A stretch of DNA of 29,737 nt. Source: JAAXTX01 sp035560715 (GTDB taxonomy: Bacteria; Patescibacteriota; Minisyncoccia; Moranbacterales; UBA1568). The notes under the pieces are model-generated. The model was given only the letters and a program-made list of their open reading frames with translations. It made no database searches and had not been told where the DNA came from. The translations under genes and the position numbers were made by a program. The stretch is from NCBI GenBank assembly GCA_035560715.1, contig DATMYW010000068.1, positions 1-29,737 on the forward strand, written 5' to 3'. Shown one piece after another: positions 8,956-17,268 of this stretch (position 1 is the stretch's first letter; the number at the start of each line of letters is the position of its first letter).

Positions 8956-8984
8956 ATGATAACATGAAAAATATTCCATGTCAA
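8956..8984 (-). promoter_or_regulatory. Sigma-70-type promoter of the DEAD-box helicase gene
   Basis: On the minus strand: -35 TTGACA (8984-8979), a 17-base AT-rich spacer, -10 TATCAT (8961-8956). Both hexamers and the spacing are identical to those of the ppnP promoter. The predicted 5' untranslated region is about 68 bases. Confidence 0.85.
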
Positions 8985-9001
8985 TCCGGCGAGCCTCGTA
9001 T

Positions 9002-9034
9002 AAAAAATACCCCCGGATAAACCCACGAGGGTAT
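9002..9034 (-). terminator. Terminator of the 9052-10299 gene
   Basis: Stem ATACCCTCG/CGGGGGTAT followed by TTTTTTA on the minus strand, 17 bases past the stop codon. Confidence 0.8.
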
Positions 9035-9051
9035 GAGACATCCATCTCAGC

Positions 9052-10299
9052 TTACGCTTTGGAACGCAGTTTCTTGAGCTGCTCCTTCAATTCACCGAGT
9101 CTGCTTCTATCCTCAAGGAGAATGATCTCGATTTCTTTCCGAATCCCCACATTCGTAGGACTCTTGCGAAGCGCCCTCTCATTCGACTTGATCGCGTTTT
9201 CCAGCAATGTGATTCGCCTCTCAAGGGCGGATATCGGATCATCAGGCTTCGTTCCGAAGCCGTCTGGAGCAGTGCCGACTCCGCGCTTCACATATGTCAT
9301 CAGCCGGGGTTGCGGATACAGTGCCCGCCTCGGCTCCTTCGGAACCTCGGTTTCGACACACACTTGCTTCTTCGGTAGAGTATCCTTCCGTAGTTTCACT
9401 TTCGCAGGCCGATTACTCCTTTGTGCCTTCGCGACCGACACTCCGCCGTCATGCGCCGGTTGTGAAACTTTCGTATCATGCTTCTTCGGCTCGGAAAAAG
9501 CGTCACCACGCCCGTCAGGCTTCCTGTCCGGTTTCGAAAGATGACGGACAACCGGCTTCGACGTTATCAGAGAGTCAGGTTGATGTGTCACACGAAGTCG
9601 CCTGATCACCGACTGAGTACCTTCCGATTCCTGGATCGAAGAACCGGGCATGCCGCCATCGCTCCGCGTTTCAATTCCGTCTCCACCGGGTTCTCCTCGT
9701 CCCAATGCCATCCTATCGTCCGGTGACAGTGTCCCGAGCGGGATTTCGACGACGGGATCCGACACGGTCCTGATAGCGACTGATCCTTCCGACGAGAGCA
9801 CCCTTCCGTTCGAAGATGGACGACCCCGTCGCCTCTTCTCACGCGGTACGGACCACGTGATCTTTTCATCGGACCTGGAAGTTCCGATCTTTTCACGGCC
9901 GTCGGAAGAGGGCATATCCAACGCCACCGTCCAACCATACTCATCCAAAGGAACATTCCGTCCGATTCTGGTCCGCAGCGCTCCGATCGTTTCGGTTCCC
10001 GACTCGAAGGAATCCGGATCCCTTATGATCTCCGTGAAAATCGATGAATCGAAACGACTGTCCCTTCTCACGGCCCCCTCTTCCTTGAAGGCCCTCATGA
10101 CATCCTCCACGGAACACGGAACGAAATCATCCATCATGTTCGGACACAGGATAAATTGCTTCCGGCTGAAACTGTATCCGACGAAGTCACCCTTTTGACA
10201 TATCGTTGACGACGTCCAACAATACACCGCCGTTATCATAAGCCTCCCCTCCGGCCTGAAGCTGAAAAGGGAAACGTGCCGTTTTTCCATCGTGCTCAT
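9052..10299 (-). CDS. Unknown protein: N-terminal domain, basic disordered middle, C-terminal helical hairpin
   Basis: 415 residues, not recognised. About residues 1-130 look globular (VSLFSFRPEGRLMITAVYCW, then a segment ending IGRNVPLDEYGWTVALDM). About 130-350 is rich in Arg, Lys, Pro, Ser and Asp and probably disordered. The last 60 residues form two amphipathic helices (ALERRITLLENAIKSNERAL; RSRLGELKEQLKKLRSK) consistent with a coiled-coil hairpin. There is no signal peptide or membrane segment. A good RBS (AAGGGAG, 10306-10312 on the complement) supports the ATG. The gene at 10769-11776 has the same overall plan and similar helix-hairpin residues, so the two may be distant paralogues. 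The basic middle suggests nucleic-acid or envelope binding, but that is a guess. Confidence 0.75.
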   Translation of the reverse strand: MSTMEKRHVSLFSFRPEGRLMITAVYCWTSSTICQKGDFVGYSFSRKQFILCPNMMDDFVPCSVEDVMRAFKEEGAVRRDSRFDSSIFTEIIRDPDSFESGTETIGALRTRIGRNVPLDEYGWTVALDMPSSDGREKIGTSRSDEKITWSVPREKRRRGRPSSNGRVLSSEGSVAIRTVSDPVVEIPLGTLSPDDRMALGRGEPGGDGIETRSDGGMPGSSIQESEGTQSVIRRLRVTHQPDSLITSKPVVRHLSKPDRKPDGRGDAFSEPKKHDTKVSQPAHDGGVSVAKAQRSNRPAKVKLRKDTLPKKQVCVETEVPKEPRRALYPQPRLMTYVKRGVGTAPDGFGTKPDDPISALERRITLLENAIKSNERALRKSPTNVGIRKEIEIILLEDRSRLGELKEQLKKLRSKA

Positions 10300-10332
10300 G
10301 CTTCACTCCCTTGGATTTCATTGTGATTAATG

Positions 10333-10358
10333 AACTGCTTGTATCCACAAAAGCAGTT
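10333..10358. promoter_or_regulatory. Perfect inverted repeat upstream of the 9052-10299 gene
   Basis: AACTGCTT and AAGCAGTT are separated by 10 bases, just after a TTGACA (complement of 10370-10375) that overlaps the edge of the preceding terminator. No convincing -10 is found at normal spacing. The dyad could be an operator or a 5' mRNA hairpin. Confidence 0.45.
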
Positions 10359-10375
10359 TTCAATCCTCCTGTCAA

Positions 10376-10406
10376 CGAAAAAACGGCCTATACGACCGTT
10401 TTTTCG
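10376..10406 (-). terminator. Terminator of the DUF378 gene
   Basis: Perfect stem CGAAAAAACGG/CCGTTTTTTCG with a 9-base loop. It is nearly symmetrical, so it could act on both strands. It lies 10 bases after the DUF378 stop. Confidence 0.85.
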
Positions 10407-10416
10407 CGATTCACGC

Positions 10417-10626
10417 CTAGGCGTTCTTCCCGAGTTTGGTCGAGATCGCCGCCACATAGACGGCCGATGCTCCGACCAGCGCGTAGACGATTCGGGACAG
10501 AATCGACATATTCCCGAATATCGCCGCGACGAGATCGAACTTGAAGAGTCCGACCAAACCCCAATTGAGCCCCCCTACGACGAGGAGGACGATCGCTACC
10601 CAATCCAAGGATGAAAGTTTGTTCAT
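10417..10626 (-). CDS. DUF378 family small membrane protein (YuzA-like)
   Basis: 69 residues with two transmembrane helices. The family signature is clear: LDWVAIVLLVVGGLNWGLVG in helix 1, then FDLVAAIFG, then SRIVYALVGASAVY in helix 2. Members are widespread small integral membrane proteins of unknown function. A purine-rich RBS (AAGGAAGGGGGTG on the minus strand) ends five bases before the ATG. The gene lies between two unknown proteins of similar architecture, each with its own terminator, so co-regulation is possible but not shown. Confidence 0.92.
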   Translation of the reverse strand: MNKLSSLDWVAIVLLVVGGLNWGLVGLFKFDLVAAIFGNMSILSRIVYALVGASAVYVAAISTKLGKNA

Positions 10627-10691
10627 ACGAACACCCCCTTCCTTTCAAAGGATTCCGCACGTGTCAACACCATTATGATAGCAGACTGCTG

Positions 10692-10731
10692 AAAAATAAA
10701 AAGGCCCCTGACGACACGATTGTCAAGGACC
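10692..10731 (-). terminator. Terminator of the 10769-11776 gene
   Basis: A hairpin at 10703-10731 (GG-CC-TGACGA paired with the complementary arm, two mismatches) is followed on minus by CTTTTTATTTTTTC. Confidence 0.7.
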
Positions 10732-10768
10732 ATCACGCCTTCGCACGCGCTCCAATCTCCGATCCGCA

Positions 10769-11776
10769 TCACCTAAACAACAAATCGACCAGTTCATACA
10801 CTGAGTTGAGCCGTTCGCGAAGTCCGTTCTTTTCCGATCGCAGATCCTTGCAACGGTCATGCAGTTCGCTAATGCGTGCGAGGTTCGCTTCCGCCCGCTC
10901 AATCGAACCGCACGACTGGCGGGTCTCCATTCGAATGGCGTCGAACTCCCGACGAATCCCGACCAGCCGGGAAATAATCGCGGGCAGGTCTCCGGCGACA
11001 GCCTCGAGATGCCCCGGCAGGTCGAATGTCCCTTCCGGCGTATCCGGTTCGGCGTTTGCCTCACTATCACCGCCCGCTTCCGCTCCGATTCCGTCACAAT
11101 CGCATGTCCGAGATTTTTTTTCGGCAATGACCAGATTTTCAAGCTCTTTTTGATATCTTCCCAGCAACAGCTCGTTTCCAGCGATCTGTGCCTTCAGCCG
11201 GCTTGTGGGCCCGACTCCGACCACGGACCTCAATCGCGTTTGAAGACCGCGGATATCTTCCTGAATCGTTCTGACATTATTGCGAAGAACGTTGATACGC
11301 TCCGTTATCCTCCTTCCTTCTCCATAATCAGATACGTCGGTACGCCCCGGTTTCGGACCACCCAAGACCTTCGGCGGACCGATTCCTGCCGTCGCGGTTG
11401 GAACGGCAACAATAGGCGCCCGCTCCGACATATCCGGAACGTCATCGACACGCAATGGGATCGAAAACGTTTCCGAACGTTCCAGGAAACCGTATAACTC
11501 GGACGCCTGGAACTCTTCAAAAGACTCGGATTCGGAAATTACGGACCACGCTCCCTCAATGAAGCGAGTCATTTCGTTCTCCCTGATAGGGACATAGCTG
11601 CTGCTCATCCGGTCCCGACCAAGAACCTCCATAGTCCCGGTACGGAGCGCCAAGCAACAGTATCGGCCATCCGCACGAAGAAACGCGACCGCGTTCGGTG
11701 CCACCAAATCGACCTCAAACGGTCTTCCTCCGAGCCAAAACCCGAGGAAGTCATCCCGATTCATGTTGTTGCCCAT
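10769..11776 (-). CDS. Unknown coiled-coil protein
   Basis: 335 residues, not recognised. About residues 1-110 look globular (FLGFWLGGRPFEVDLVAPNA, then RADGRYCCLALRTGTMEVLG). A short Pro/Gly linker follows (GIGPPKVLGGPKPGR), then a helical hairpin (RITERINVLRNNVRTIQEDI; LLGRYQKELENLVIAEK), a Cys/acidic linker (RTCDCDGIGAEAGGD) and a second helical region to the C-terminus. It is cytosolic by sequence. The RBS is excellent (GGAGGAGG, five bases before the ATG). The plan and the hairpin residues resemble those of the 415-residue protein two genes downstream; both also have an acidic-aromatic SFE element before an IPL/VPL strand. Confidence 0.75.
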   Translation of the reverse strand: MGNNMNRDDFLGFWLGGRPFEVDLVAPNAVAFLRADGRYCCLALRTGTMEVLGRDRMSSSYVPIRENEMTRFIEGAWSVISESESFEEFQASELYGFLERSETFSIPLRVDDVPDMSERAPIVAVPTATAGIGPPKVLGGPKPGRTDVSDYGEGRRITERINVLRNNVRTIQEDIRGLQTRLRSVVGVGPTSRLKAQIAGNELLLGRYQKELENLVIAEKKSRTCDCDGIGAEAGGDSEANAEPDTPEGTFDLPGHLEAVAGDLPAIISRLVGIRREFDAIRMETRQSCGSIERAEANLARISELHDRCKDLRSEKNGLRERLNSVYELVDLLFR

Positions 11777-11927
11777 GATTTCCTCCTCCGGTTCACGTAT
11801 TTGAAAAACGAATGGTAAGTTAATGTACCGCCTTCGCCTTCAGAAAAGCAGGGTTTTCCCGAAAAGTCAACGGGACACGGAAACGCGGACCGTCTTGCTT
11901 CCGTTCAGCCGAAAAATCCAACGACAG

Positions 11928-14030
11928 TCACAGAAGCAATACATATGTCTCACCGTCGGTGAAAAAAGGATCGCCGGAGAAGTTCTTGCCGAGCACCGGA
12001 TCGACGAATCGGAATTTCTCCGAGGACACGACGCCACCGGTCGCGGCAAGGTCTCCGAACAGTGTCTCGCGTTCCGTATCGATGTCCGGCGAAATCCGAT
12101 GCGTGACGATCCACTTGATACCGACGTCCAGACTCGCCGTCCCGGCGTAGACCGTGCCACCGTCTTCCGTCCGGATCGGCGTCTTCCAGAACCGCGCGTG
12201 ATGCCGCGCATGCACGTTCTTCACGCTCGTCTGTTTCTGGAATCCGAAATCATGCACGCGGGTATTCCAAAACGAGGGCGTCATCGGGGCACGCGGATAG
12301 CTCGTTTTCATGATCGAGGCTCCCGCGAGCGTCGTCATGTTCGCGACGGTCACCGGATCGGAAAGCATCCAGCCGGACCGCTCCATCGTTTCGACGAACG
12401 CGGCGTCGTCCTTCGCGACGATAAAGAAACTCATCGGCTCCTGATGCGTTCCGGAAAAGGTCTCCGAATACTTCGGCAGGCCGAGCCGGTCGAACGAACC
12501 CACGACATCGTCGGTGACTTCGGTTTCCATCGTCCGGTCCACCATGACGCGCGGCGGGTCGTATCGGAGCCCCTGATAGCCGTACCACAAGATGGGAATC
12601 GCGAGTATCGCGGCCGTCACCGACCGAAGCCGGCCACGCTCCATCCGCACGGGAACGCTCGCGTCCTTCCGTTTCCGATTGCCCGACTCGTGAATACTGA
12701 TGCCGATGATGAGCCACAGCGCCCCGAGCAGATACCCGCTCCACACGTCGCTCAGGAAGTGCACGCCCAGATAGATCCGGGAAAGTCCCACTAAGAAAAT
12801 AATCGCGAGCGTCAGGAACAGGATGAGCGTCCGATACCTCCGCTTCCGCTTCACGTTCCGCAGAAGGATATACGCGACGAATCCGTAGAGAGCCATGGAA
12901 AGCGCCGCATGCCCGCTCGGAAACGAAAACGACGGCTCGACATAATACGCGATCGACGGGCGCGGCCGGTGCACGAGCCGCTTCCCGAGCGACGCGAACA
13001 ATTGGCTTCCGGCGATCGTGACCAAAAACGGAACGACGTACGAGCGCCGGTTCCACAAGATCGACAACGCCGCGACGACGACCGAAAGCAACATGATCGT
13101 GTCACGCCTCGCGAACAGGGTGATCCACAGGAACCCCCTGACGAATCCCGTATCACGGAACGCGAACATGAGGTTCGCGACGCGGGCATCCACCGATACG
13201 ATCGGTTCGGCGGTCATGACTCCCTCGACGACCCCTGAAAGCAGGAAGATGAGATACATCGCCGCTATGGAAAACAGCGTGAGCGGCAATCCGGAAAACC
13301 GCTTCCGGTCGAAACGTCGCCTCATGAACCGCGCAAAGATCGGATGCCGGTCCAGGAAACCGTGCACGTCCGGATTTTCCAGGATCGCATGTCCCATCGA
13401 CCGAAGCACCGACTTCGCCATCCTGAACAAAGGCCGCAGCCGTTTCGCCACGAACCACAGCAGTACGAAAATCGCGGCAAGGATAAGGAGGAACGCGGAC
13501 GCCCTCGTGAACCAGGTCTCGATGATCGCCGCCGCTCCCCCGAAAAAATATCCGATGGTCAGGTGTGACCACGACCACAGGAATGCCGCGAGCGCATCCC
13601 AGACCAGGAACCGGGTCGTACCCATGCCGGACAGTCCGGCGACGAACGGGATGATGGGCCGCAAGGGACCGACGAACCGCCCGAGGAAAATGCTTTTCTC
13701 CCCGTGGGCATGGAAGAATGCCTCCCCCTTCTTGAGATGGGACGGACGAAGGATGCGATTCCCTTCCTTGAACAGCTCCTTTCCCCGGAGGCCGAGCCAA
13801 TACCCGATACCGTCACCGAGCATCGCGCCGATCATGACGTATCCGATAAGGGCATTGAAATGCAGGTACCCCTGTGACGAGAAAAAACCGAACAGGAAAA
13901 TGAGAACCGTCCCGGGAAACGCCAGCCCGACGAACGGCAACGACTCGAGCGTCGAAAGCGCGAGCGCGACAAGATATCCGAACGCTCCGATATGTCGAAG
14001 GGACGGGAGAAACGAGAGCAGGAATTCCAT
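11928..14030 (-). CDS. DedA-PAP2-LssY fusion membrane phosphatase
   Basis: 700-residue fusion of three domains. Residues 1-200 are a DedA/SNARE-associated (VTT) domain with the FLGRFVGPLRPIIPFVAG motif (115-132), typical of lipid scramblase-like DedA proteins. Residues 250-445 are a PAP2 phosphatase with all three catalytic motifs: KRLVHRPRP (350-358), PSGH (371-374) and SRIYLGVHFLSD (417-428). Residues about 490-700 match the LssY C-terminal domain (APMTPSFWNTRVHDFGFQ, RHHARFW... and THRISPDIDTERETLF). The likely role is dephosphorylation and flipping of lipid-linked phosphates, such as undecaprenyl-PP recycling or phosphatidate hydrolysis; this is inference from the domains. It lies 81 bases after the ATPase gene on the same strand with no terminator seen between them, so the two may be co-transcribed. 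No Shine-Dalgarno is visible; a TATACC lies nine bases before the ATG. Confidence 0.9.
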   Translation of the reverse strand: MEFLLSFLPSLRHIGAFGYLVALALSTLESLPFVGLAFPGTVLIFLFGFFSSQGYLHFNALIGYVMIGAMLGDGIGYWLGLRGKELFKEGNRILRPSHLKKGEAFFHAHGEKSIFLGRFVGPLRPIIPFVAGLSGMGTTRFLVWDALAAFLWSWSHLTIGYFFGGAAAIIETWFTRASAFLLILAAIFVLLWFVAKRLRPLFRMAKSVLRSMGHAILENPDVHGFLDRHPIFARFMRRRFDRKRFSGLPLTLFSIAAMYLIFLLSGVVEGVMTAEPIVSVDARVANLMFAFRDTGFVRGFLWITLFARRDTIMLLSVVVAALSILWNRRSYVVPFLVTIAGSQLFASLGKRLVHRPRPSIAYYVEPSFSFPSGHAALSMALYGFVAYILLRNVKRKRRYRTLILFLTLAIIFLVGLSRIYLGVHFLSDVWSGYLLGALWLIIGISIHESGNRKRKDASVPVRMERGRLRSVTAAILAIPILWYGYQGLRYDPPRVMVDRTMETEVTDDVVGSFDRLGLPKYSETFSGTHQEPMSFFIVAKDDAAFVETMERSGWMLSDPVTVANMTTLAGASIMKTSYPRAPMTPSFWNTRVHDFGFQKQTSVKNVHARHHARFWKTPIRTEDGGTVYAGTASLDVGIKWIVTHRISPDIDTERETLFGDLAATGGVVSSEKFRFVDPVLGKNFSGDPFFTDGETYVLLL

Positions 14031-14111
14031 ACGGTAAACGGTATAAGGAAGGTATCTCCGGTCTTTCCGCCATGTTCACGTATTTCCGGGAAACAATCAA
14101 GTCGCCGCCCC

Positions 14112-16223
14112 TTACGAGCGTCTTTTTTCCCGTTTTCCAATGATGCGTACCGCGTCCGGAAACCGCTCGCCGAGCAGGCGCAACGAATTGGCAAGCGGCA
14201 GGAAGTCGGTCAGGAAATTATAGGCCGCAGCACCCTCGGGACCAAGCACCCGGGTGAACACAAGCACGAGACCGAGAAGATTCACGCTTCCCCAAATGAA
14301 GAAATCCTGCTTCGCGACCGTGGATACCGCCTTGCCGATCTCTATCGCCTCGGGAACCTTGGACAGATCGTCTTGCATGAGCGCGACGTCGGCCGCCTCG
14401 ATAGCCACGTCCGAACCGATGACGCCCATCGCGATGCCGACATCCGCGAGCGTGAGCGCCGCCGCATCGTTCACTCCGTCGCCGACCATCGCCACCTTCC
14501 CGTCGTGATGGGCGATATACTCCTTCAGGTGTTCCAATTTGTCCTCGGGCAACAGGTTCGCATGATACGCGGTGATACCGACCGCGTGCGCGACGCGACG
14601 TGCCACCTTCTCGTTGTCACCGGTCAGCATCACGATATCCCGGACGCCGAGTTCGCGAAGCCGCGCGACCGCGGCCGCGGCCTCGGGACGGATCTCGTCC
14701 TCGAGCAGGATCGCGCCGACCAGATGGCCGCCGTACGCGACCGGAAGCACGCTCCCCGCCCCGTCGGAAGCGATATCGGCGATCCGTTCCCGCTCGGCAT
14801 CCGATATGGAAACGCCCTCTTCCTCGAGAAACGGGATCTTCCCACATACGATACGTTTGTCGCCGATCATGCCGTGAGTCCCCTTGCCGGAATGCTCGCC
14901 CGAATCGGTCACCGACGCCGGCAGGATCTTCAATCCTTCGGCATACCGTATGACCGCGCGCGAGACGGGATGCGTCGAGAACGAGCTCACGCTTGCCGCA
15001 AGCATCACGAGCTCCGGCTCCGTCCGACCATCGAACACGGTCACGCCGGCCACGCGGAGTCGGCCGCGGGTGATCGTCCCGGTCTTGTCCATGACCACGG
15101 TCCGCACCTTTGTCAGTCCCTCGAGGAACGATCCGCCCTTCACGATGATGCCTTGTTTGGCGGCGTTGCCGATCGCCACGAGAAACGCCATGGGGAGCGC
15201 GACGGCGATATCGTCCGCGCAGGTGACGAGCAGGACCGAGAGCACGAGGTCGAGATCGCGCGTGAACGCATAGAGGAGCACCGTGCCCAGGAACGAAAGT
15301 CCGATATACCATGCCGCGAAACGATCGGCCGACGTCTGTATGCCCGCCTTCCGATCCTGGCTTTCCTCCACGAGTCGTACGATCTTCTCGAACGCGGTGT
15401 CCTTGCCGACCCGATCCGCCACGACGACGAACGAACCCGAAACGGCCAACGTCGAACTAAGGACCGGATCGCCGGTACCCTTGTCGATCGGCATCGATTC
15501 GCCCGTCAGCGAGGACTGATCTATCTGGCCCTCCCCTTCGGCGATGGTTCCGTCGACCGGGATACGCTCCCCGACGCCGATGACGATGTGGTCGCCCTTT
15601 TGAAGTCCCGATACCGGCTCCTCCACGACCGCATCCCCGCGCTTGACGCGCACGCGTTCCGGACGCAGCTTGAGCAGGCTCCGTATCGCGTTCCTCGCAC
15701 GGTTCTCGGTATAGGAATCGAAGATGCGGGCCGACGCCAGCATGAGACCGATGAACGCGGCCGGAGCCCACTCCCGATTGATGATGGCCACGATGAGCGC
15801 GACACTCGCCAGCAGGTCGACCGTGATCCGCTTCTCACGCAGCGCGGCGATCGCACTTATGAAGACCGGCACCGTCGCAACAGTCGCCAGAATGCCGAGC
15901 GACACGTCGCCGACCCCGGCCGGCAACGCATGTGCGTAGTGCAAGACCAACGCGATCGCGAGCACCGTCAGAAGCGGCTTGTCGAAACCGAGCGCCCGCA
16001 CCGTATCGAAAATGTTCCGCGTGCCGAACCGGTCCCTGACCCGGTCCCACACGAGTATCCGCAGTCCGAGCAGTTCCAATCCGATCACGATGATCCACGA
16101 AGCCGGAAAAAACGGGATCAGATGCAGAAGCACGCCGATAAGGACGACCAAAAACCCGAGTGGTTTTCGTAACCGCCCGTCTTTCTTCACCGAATCCGCC
16201 ATTCTTCTTACGAAGCCGGACAT
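14112..16223 (-). CDS. P-type ATPase, P1B-like, with atypical CADD transport-site motif
   Basis: 703-residue cation pump. Catalytic core: TGES (240-243), phosphorylation motif DKTGT (379-383), the HP dipeptide (418-419) typical of heavy-metal ATPases, TGDN (534-537) and GDGVND (581-586). The C-terminal helix pair ends with the P1B-style NSLRL. No N-terminal metal-binding domain (no CxxC) is present. The membrane motif that is CPC-x6-P in Cu/Zn/Cd pumps reads CADDIAVALP here (335-344): the first Cys and the distal Pro are kept, while the Pro and second Cys are replaced by Ala and Asp. Substrate is therefore uncertain. Alternative start: ATG at 16202 (MADSVKK). Neither start has a clear RBS. 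Confidence 0.9.
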   Translation of the reverse strand: MSGFVRRMADSVKKDGRLRKPLGFLVVLIGVLLHLIPFFPASWIIVIGLELLGLRILVWDRVRDRFGTRNIFDTVRALGFDKPLLTVLAIALVLHYAHALPAGVGDVSLGILATVATVPVFISAIAALREKRITVDLLASVALIVAIINREWAPAAFIGLMLASARIFDSYTENRARNAIRSLLKLRPERVRVKRGDAVVEEPVSGLQKGDHIVIGVGERIPVDGTIAEGEGQIDQSSLTGESMPIDKGTGDPVLSSTLAVSGSFVVVADRVGKDTAFEKIVRLVEESQDRKAGIQTSADRFAAWYIGLSFLGTVLLYAFTRDLDLVLSVLLVTCADDIAVALPMAFLVAIGNAAKQGIIVKGGSFLEGLTKVRTVVMDKTGTITRGRLRVAGVTVFDGRTEPELVMLAASVSSFSTHPVSRAVIRYAEGLKILPASVTDSGEHSGKGTHGMIGDKRIVCGKIPFLEEEGVSISDAERERIADIASDGAGSVLPVAYGGHLVGAILLEDEIRPEAAAAVARLRELGVRDIVMLTGDNEKVARRVAHAVGITAYHANLLPEDKLEHLKEYIAHHDGKVAMVGDGVNDAAALTLADVGIAMGVIGSDVAIEAADVALMQDDLSKVPEAIEIGKAVSTVAKQDFFIWGSVNLLGLVLVFTRVLGPEGAAAYNFLTDFLPLANSLRLLGERFPDAVRIIGKREKRRS

Positions 16224-16253
16224 GCCAGAAAAATATGATCGGACACCTTACCA

Positions 16254-16281
16254 AGTATACCCCGGAAAGAACCCCGATAAA
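16254..16281 (-). promoter_or_regulatory. Putative promoter of the P-type ATPase gene
   Basis: On minus, -10 TATACT (16259-16254) lies 30 bases before the ATG at 16223, with a weak TTTATC -35 (16281-16276) and a 16-base spacer. The same TATACT -10 occurs before three other minus-strand genes in this window. Confidence 0.4.
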
Positions 16282-16296
16282 AGGAAGAATCCGTCG

Positions 16297-17187
16297 TCAA
16301 AGCACCGAAACGAGCACCGCGCCCAGGATCGCGAGCGCCATGCCGGCGTATTGTCGTAATGGAAGCTTCTCCCCGTATGCGAACCGTTCATACAGGGCCG
16401 CTATGATGGGGTTCGTCATATTGAGGATGGCGACGACCGCGATGGCGGACGTCATCAATCCGAAATTATATGCCGCCCCTCCGATCACCCCGAAAATACC
16501 GACGAAGAGCACCTGTGACCGGAGACCGATCGGGAGCGCGAACGATTCCCGCTTCACCCGAAGCCGGAGTGCCGAAAGCGCGAGTACCATGAACTCGACG
16601 ATGAGCAGGGTCGGAATCGGACCGATGAGCATGATGGGGTATCGGAACAGGAACAACACGATGCCCCACCCGAGGCACGCGGCAACCGCGAACGGAATCC
16701 CGCTATCATGCCGAAGCAACGAGGAGTTCTTCCAATCACGGAAATCGACCGAAAGAAGGACGACTCCGGACGCGGCCACGAGAAGTCCGAGAACGCGGAA
16801 CACGCCGAACGGTTCGCCGAGCACGAACACCGCAAGCATCGCCGTGATGACCGCCGACGAATTCGAGATGGGAGAAATCACCCCGACACGTCCGTGTGAA
16901 ATGGCCCGAAAAAAGAAATAGATCGGCAGGTACCCGATCGCCCCGACACCGACCGCCCACGCGATCCCCTGCCACGGCAGTTCATTCGGAAAATAAGCTA
17001 CCAGAAACGGGATCTGCAACACGACCATGGCCACCCCGCGCCAAAACAAGGTCGCGTCGCTTCCGATCCGGCGCACCGGTTCGCGCGACAACACGCCCGA
17101 AAGTCCGCTTCCGATCATCGCTATCGTTCCGAACAGTATCGCGTATTCGATTCCCATAATAAGTTCGATGACTGCCAACTCCGCCAT
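16297..17187 (-). CDS. EamA/DMT family transporter
   Basis: 296 residues with ten hydrophobic helices arranged as two homologous halves of five, the EamA (DUF6) plan. Features: first-half helices ending AVITAMLAVFVLGEPFGVFR, and the equivalent second-half element NPIIAALYERFAYGEKLPLRQ, both with the conserved E at the end of the helix (GEP/GEK). Probable role: export or exchange of a small metabolite; the substrate is unknown. Start could be ATG at 17187 or ATG at 17157 (MGIEYAILFG). It is only 25 bases downstream of the purN terminator and 73 bases upstream of the ATPase, so it may share transcription with either. Confidence 0.88.
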   Translation of the reverse strand: MAELAVIELIMGIEYAILFGTIAMIGSGLSGVLSREPVRRIGSDATLFWRGVAMVVLQIPFLVAYFPNELPWQGIAWAVGVGAIGYLPIYFFFRAISHGRVGVISPISNSSAVITAMLAVFVLGEPFGVFRVLGLLVAASGVVLLSVDFRDWKNSSLLRHDSGIPFAVAACLGWGIVLFLFRYPIMLIGPIPTLLIVEFMVLALSALRLRVKRESFALPIGLRSQVLFVGIFGVIGGAAYNFGLMTSAIAVVAILNMTNPIIAALYERFAYGEKLPLRQYAGMALAILGAVLVSVL

Positions 17188-17211
17188 TTTACGGTATGAA
17201 ACGCATGCTGT

Positions 17212-17253
17212 CGAAAAAAATCCTGACCGGCCACTTTGGCGCCGATCAGGATT
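17212..17253 (-). terminator. Terminator of purN
   Basis: A 13-bp stem (AATCCTGATCGGC/GCCGGTCAGGATT, one G-T pair) with a 9-base loop is followed on minus by seven T. It is the strongest terminator in the window. Confidence 0.92.
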
Positions 17254-17268
17254 GCCATACTCCTCGTT

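Noticed and set aside
13992..16172. 726-codon plus-strand open frame opposite the P-type ATPase
   Set aside because: Composition is Arg/Asp/His-rich shadow coding; the minus strand carries every P-type ATPase motif.
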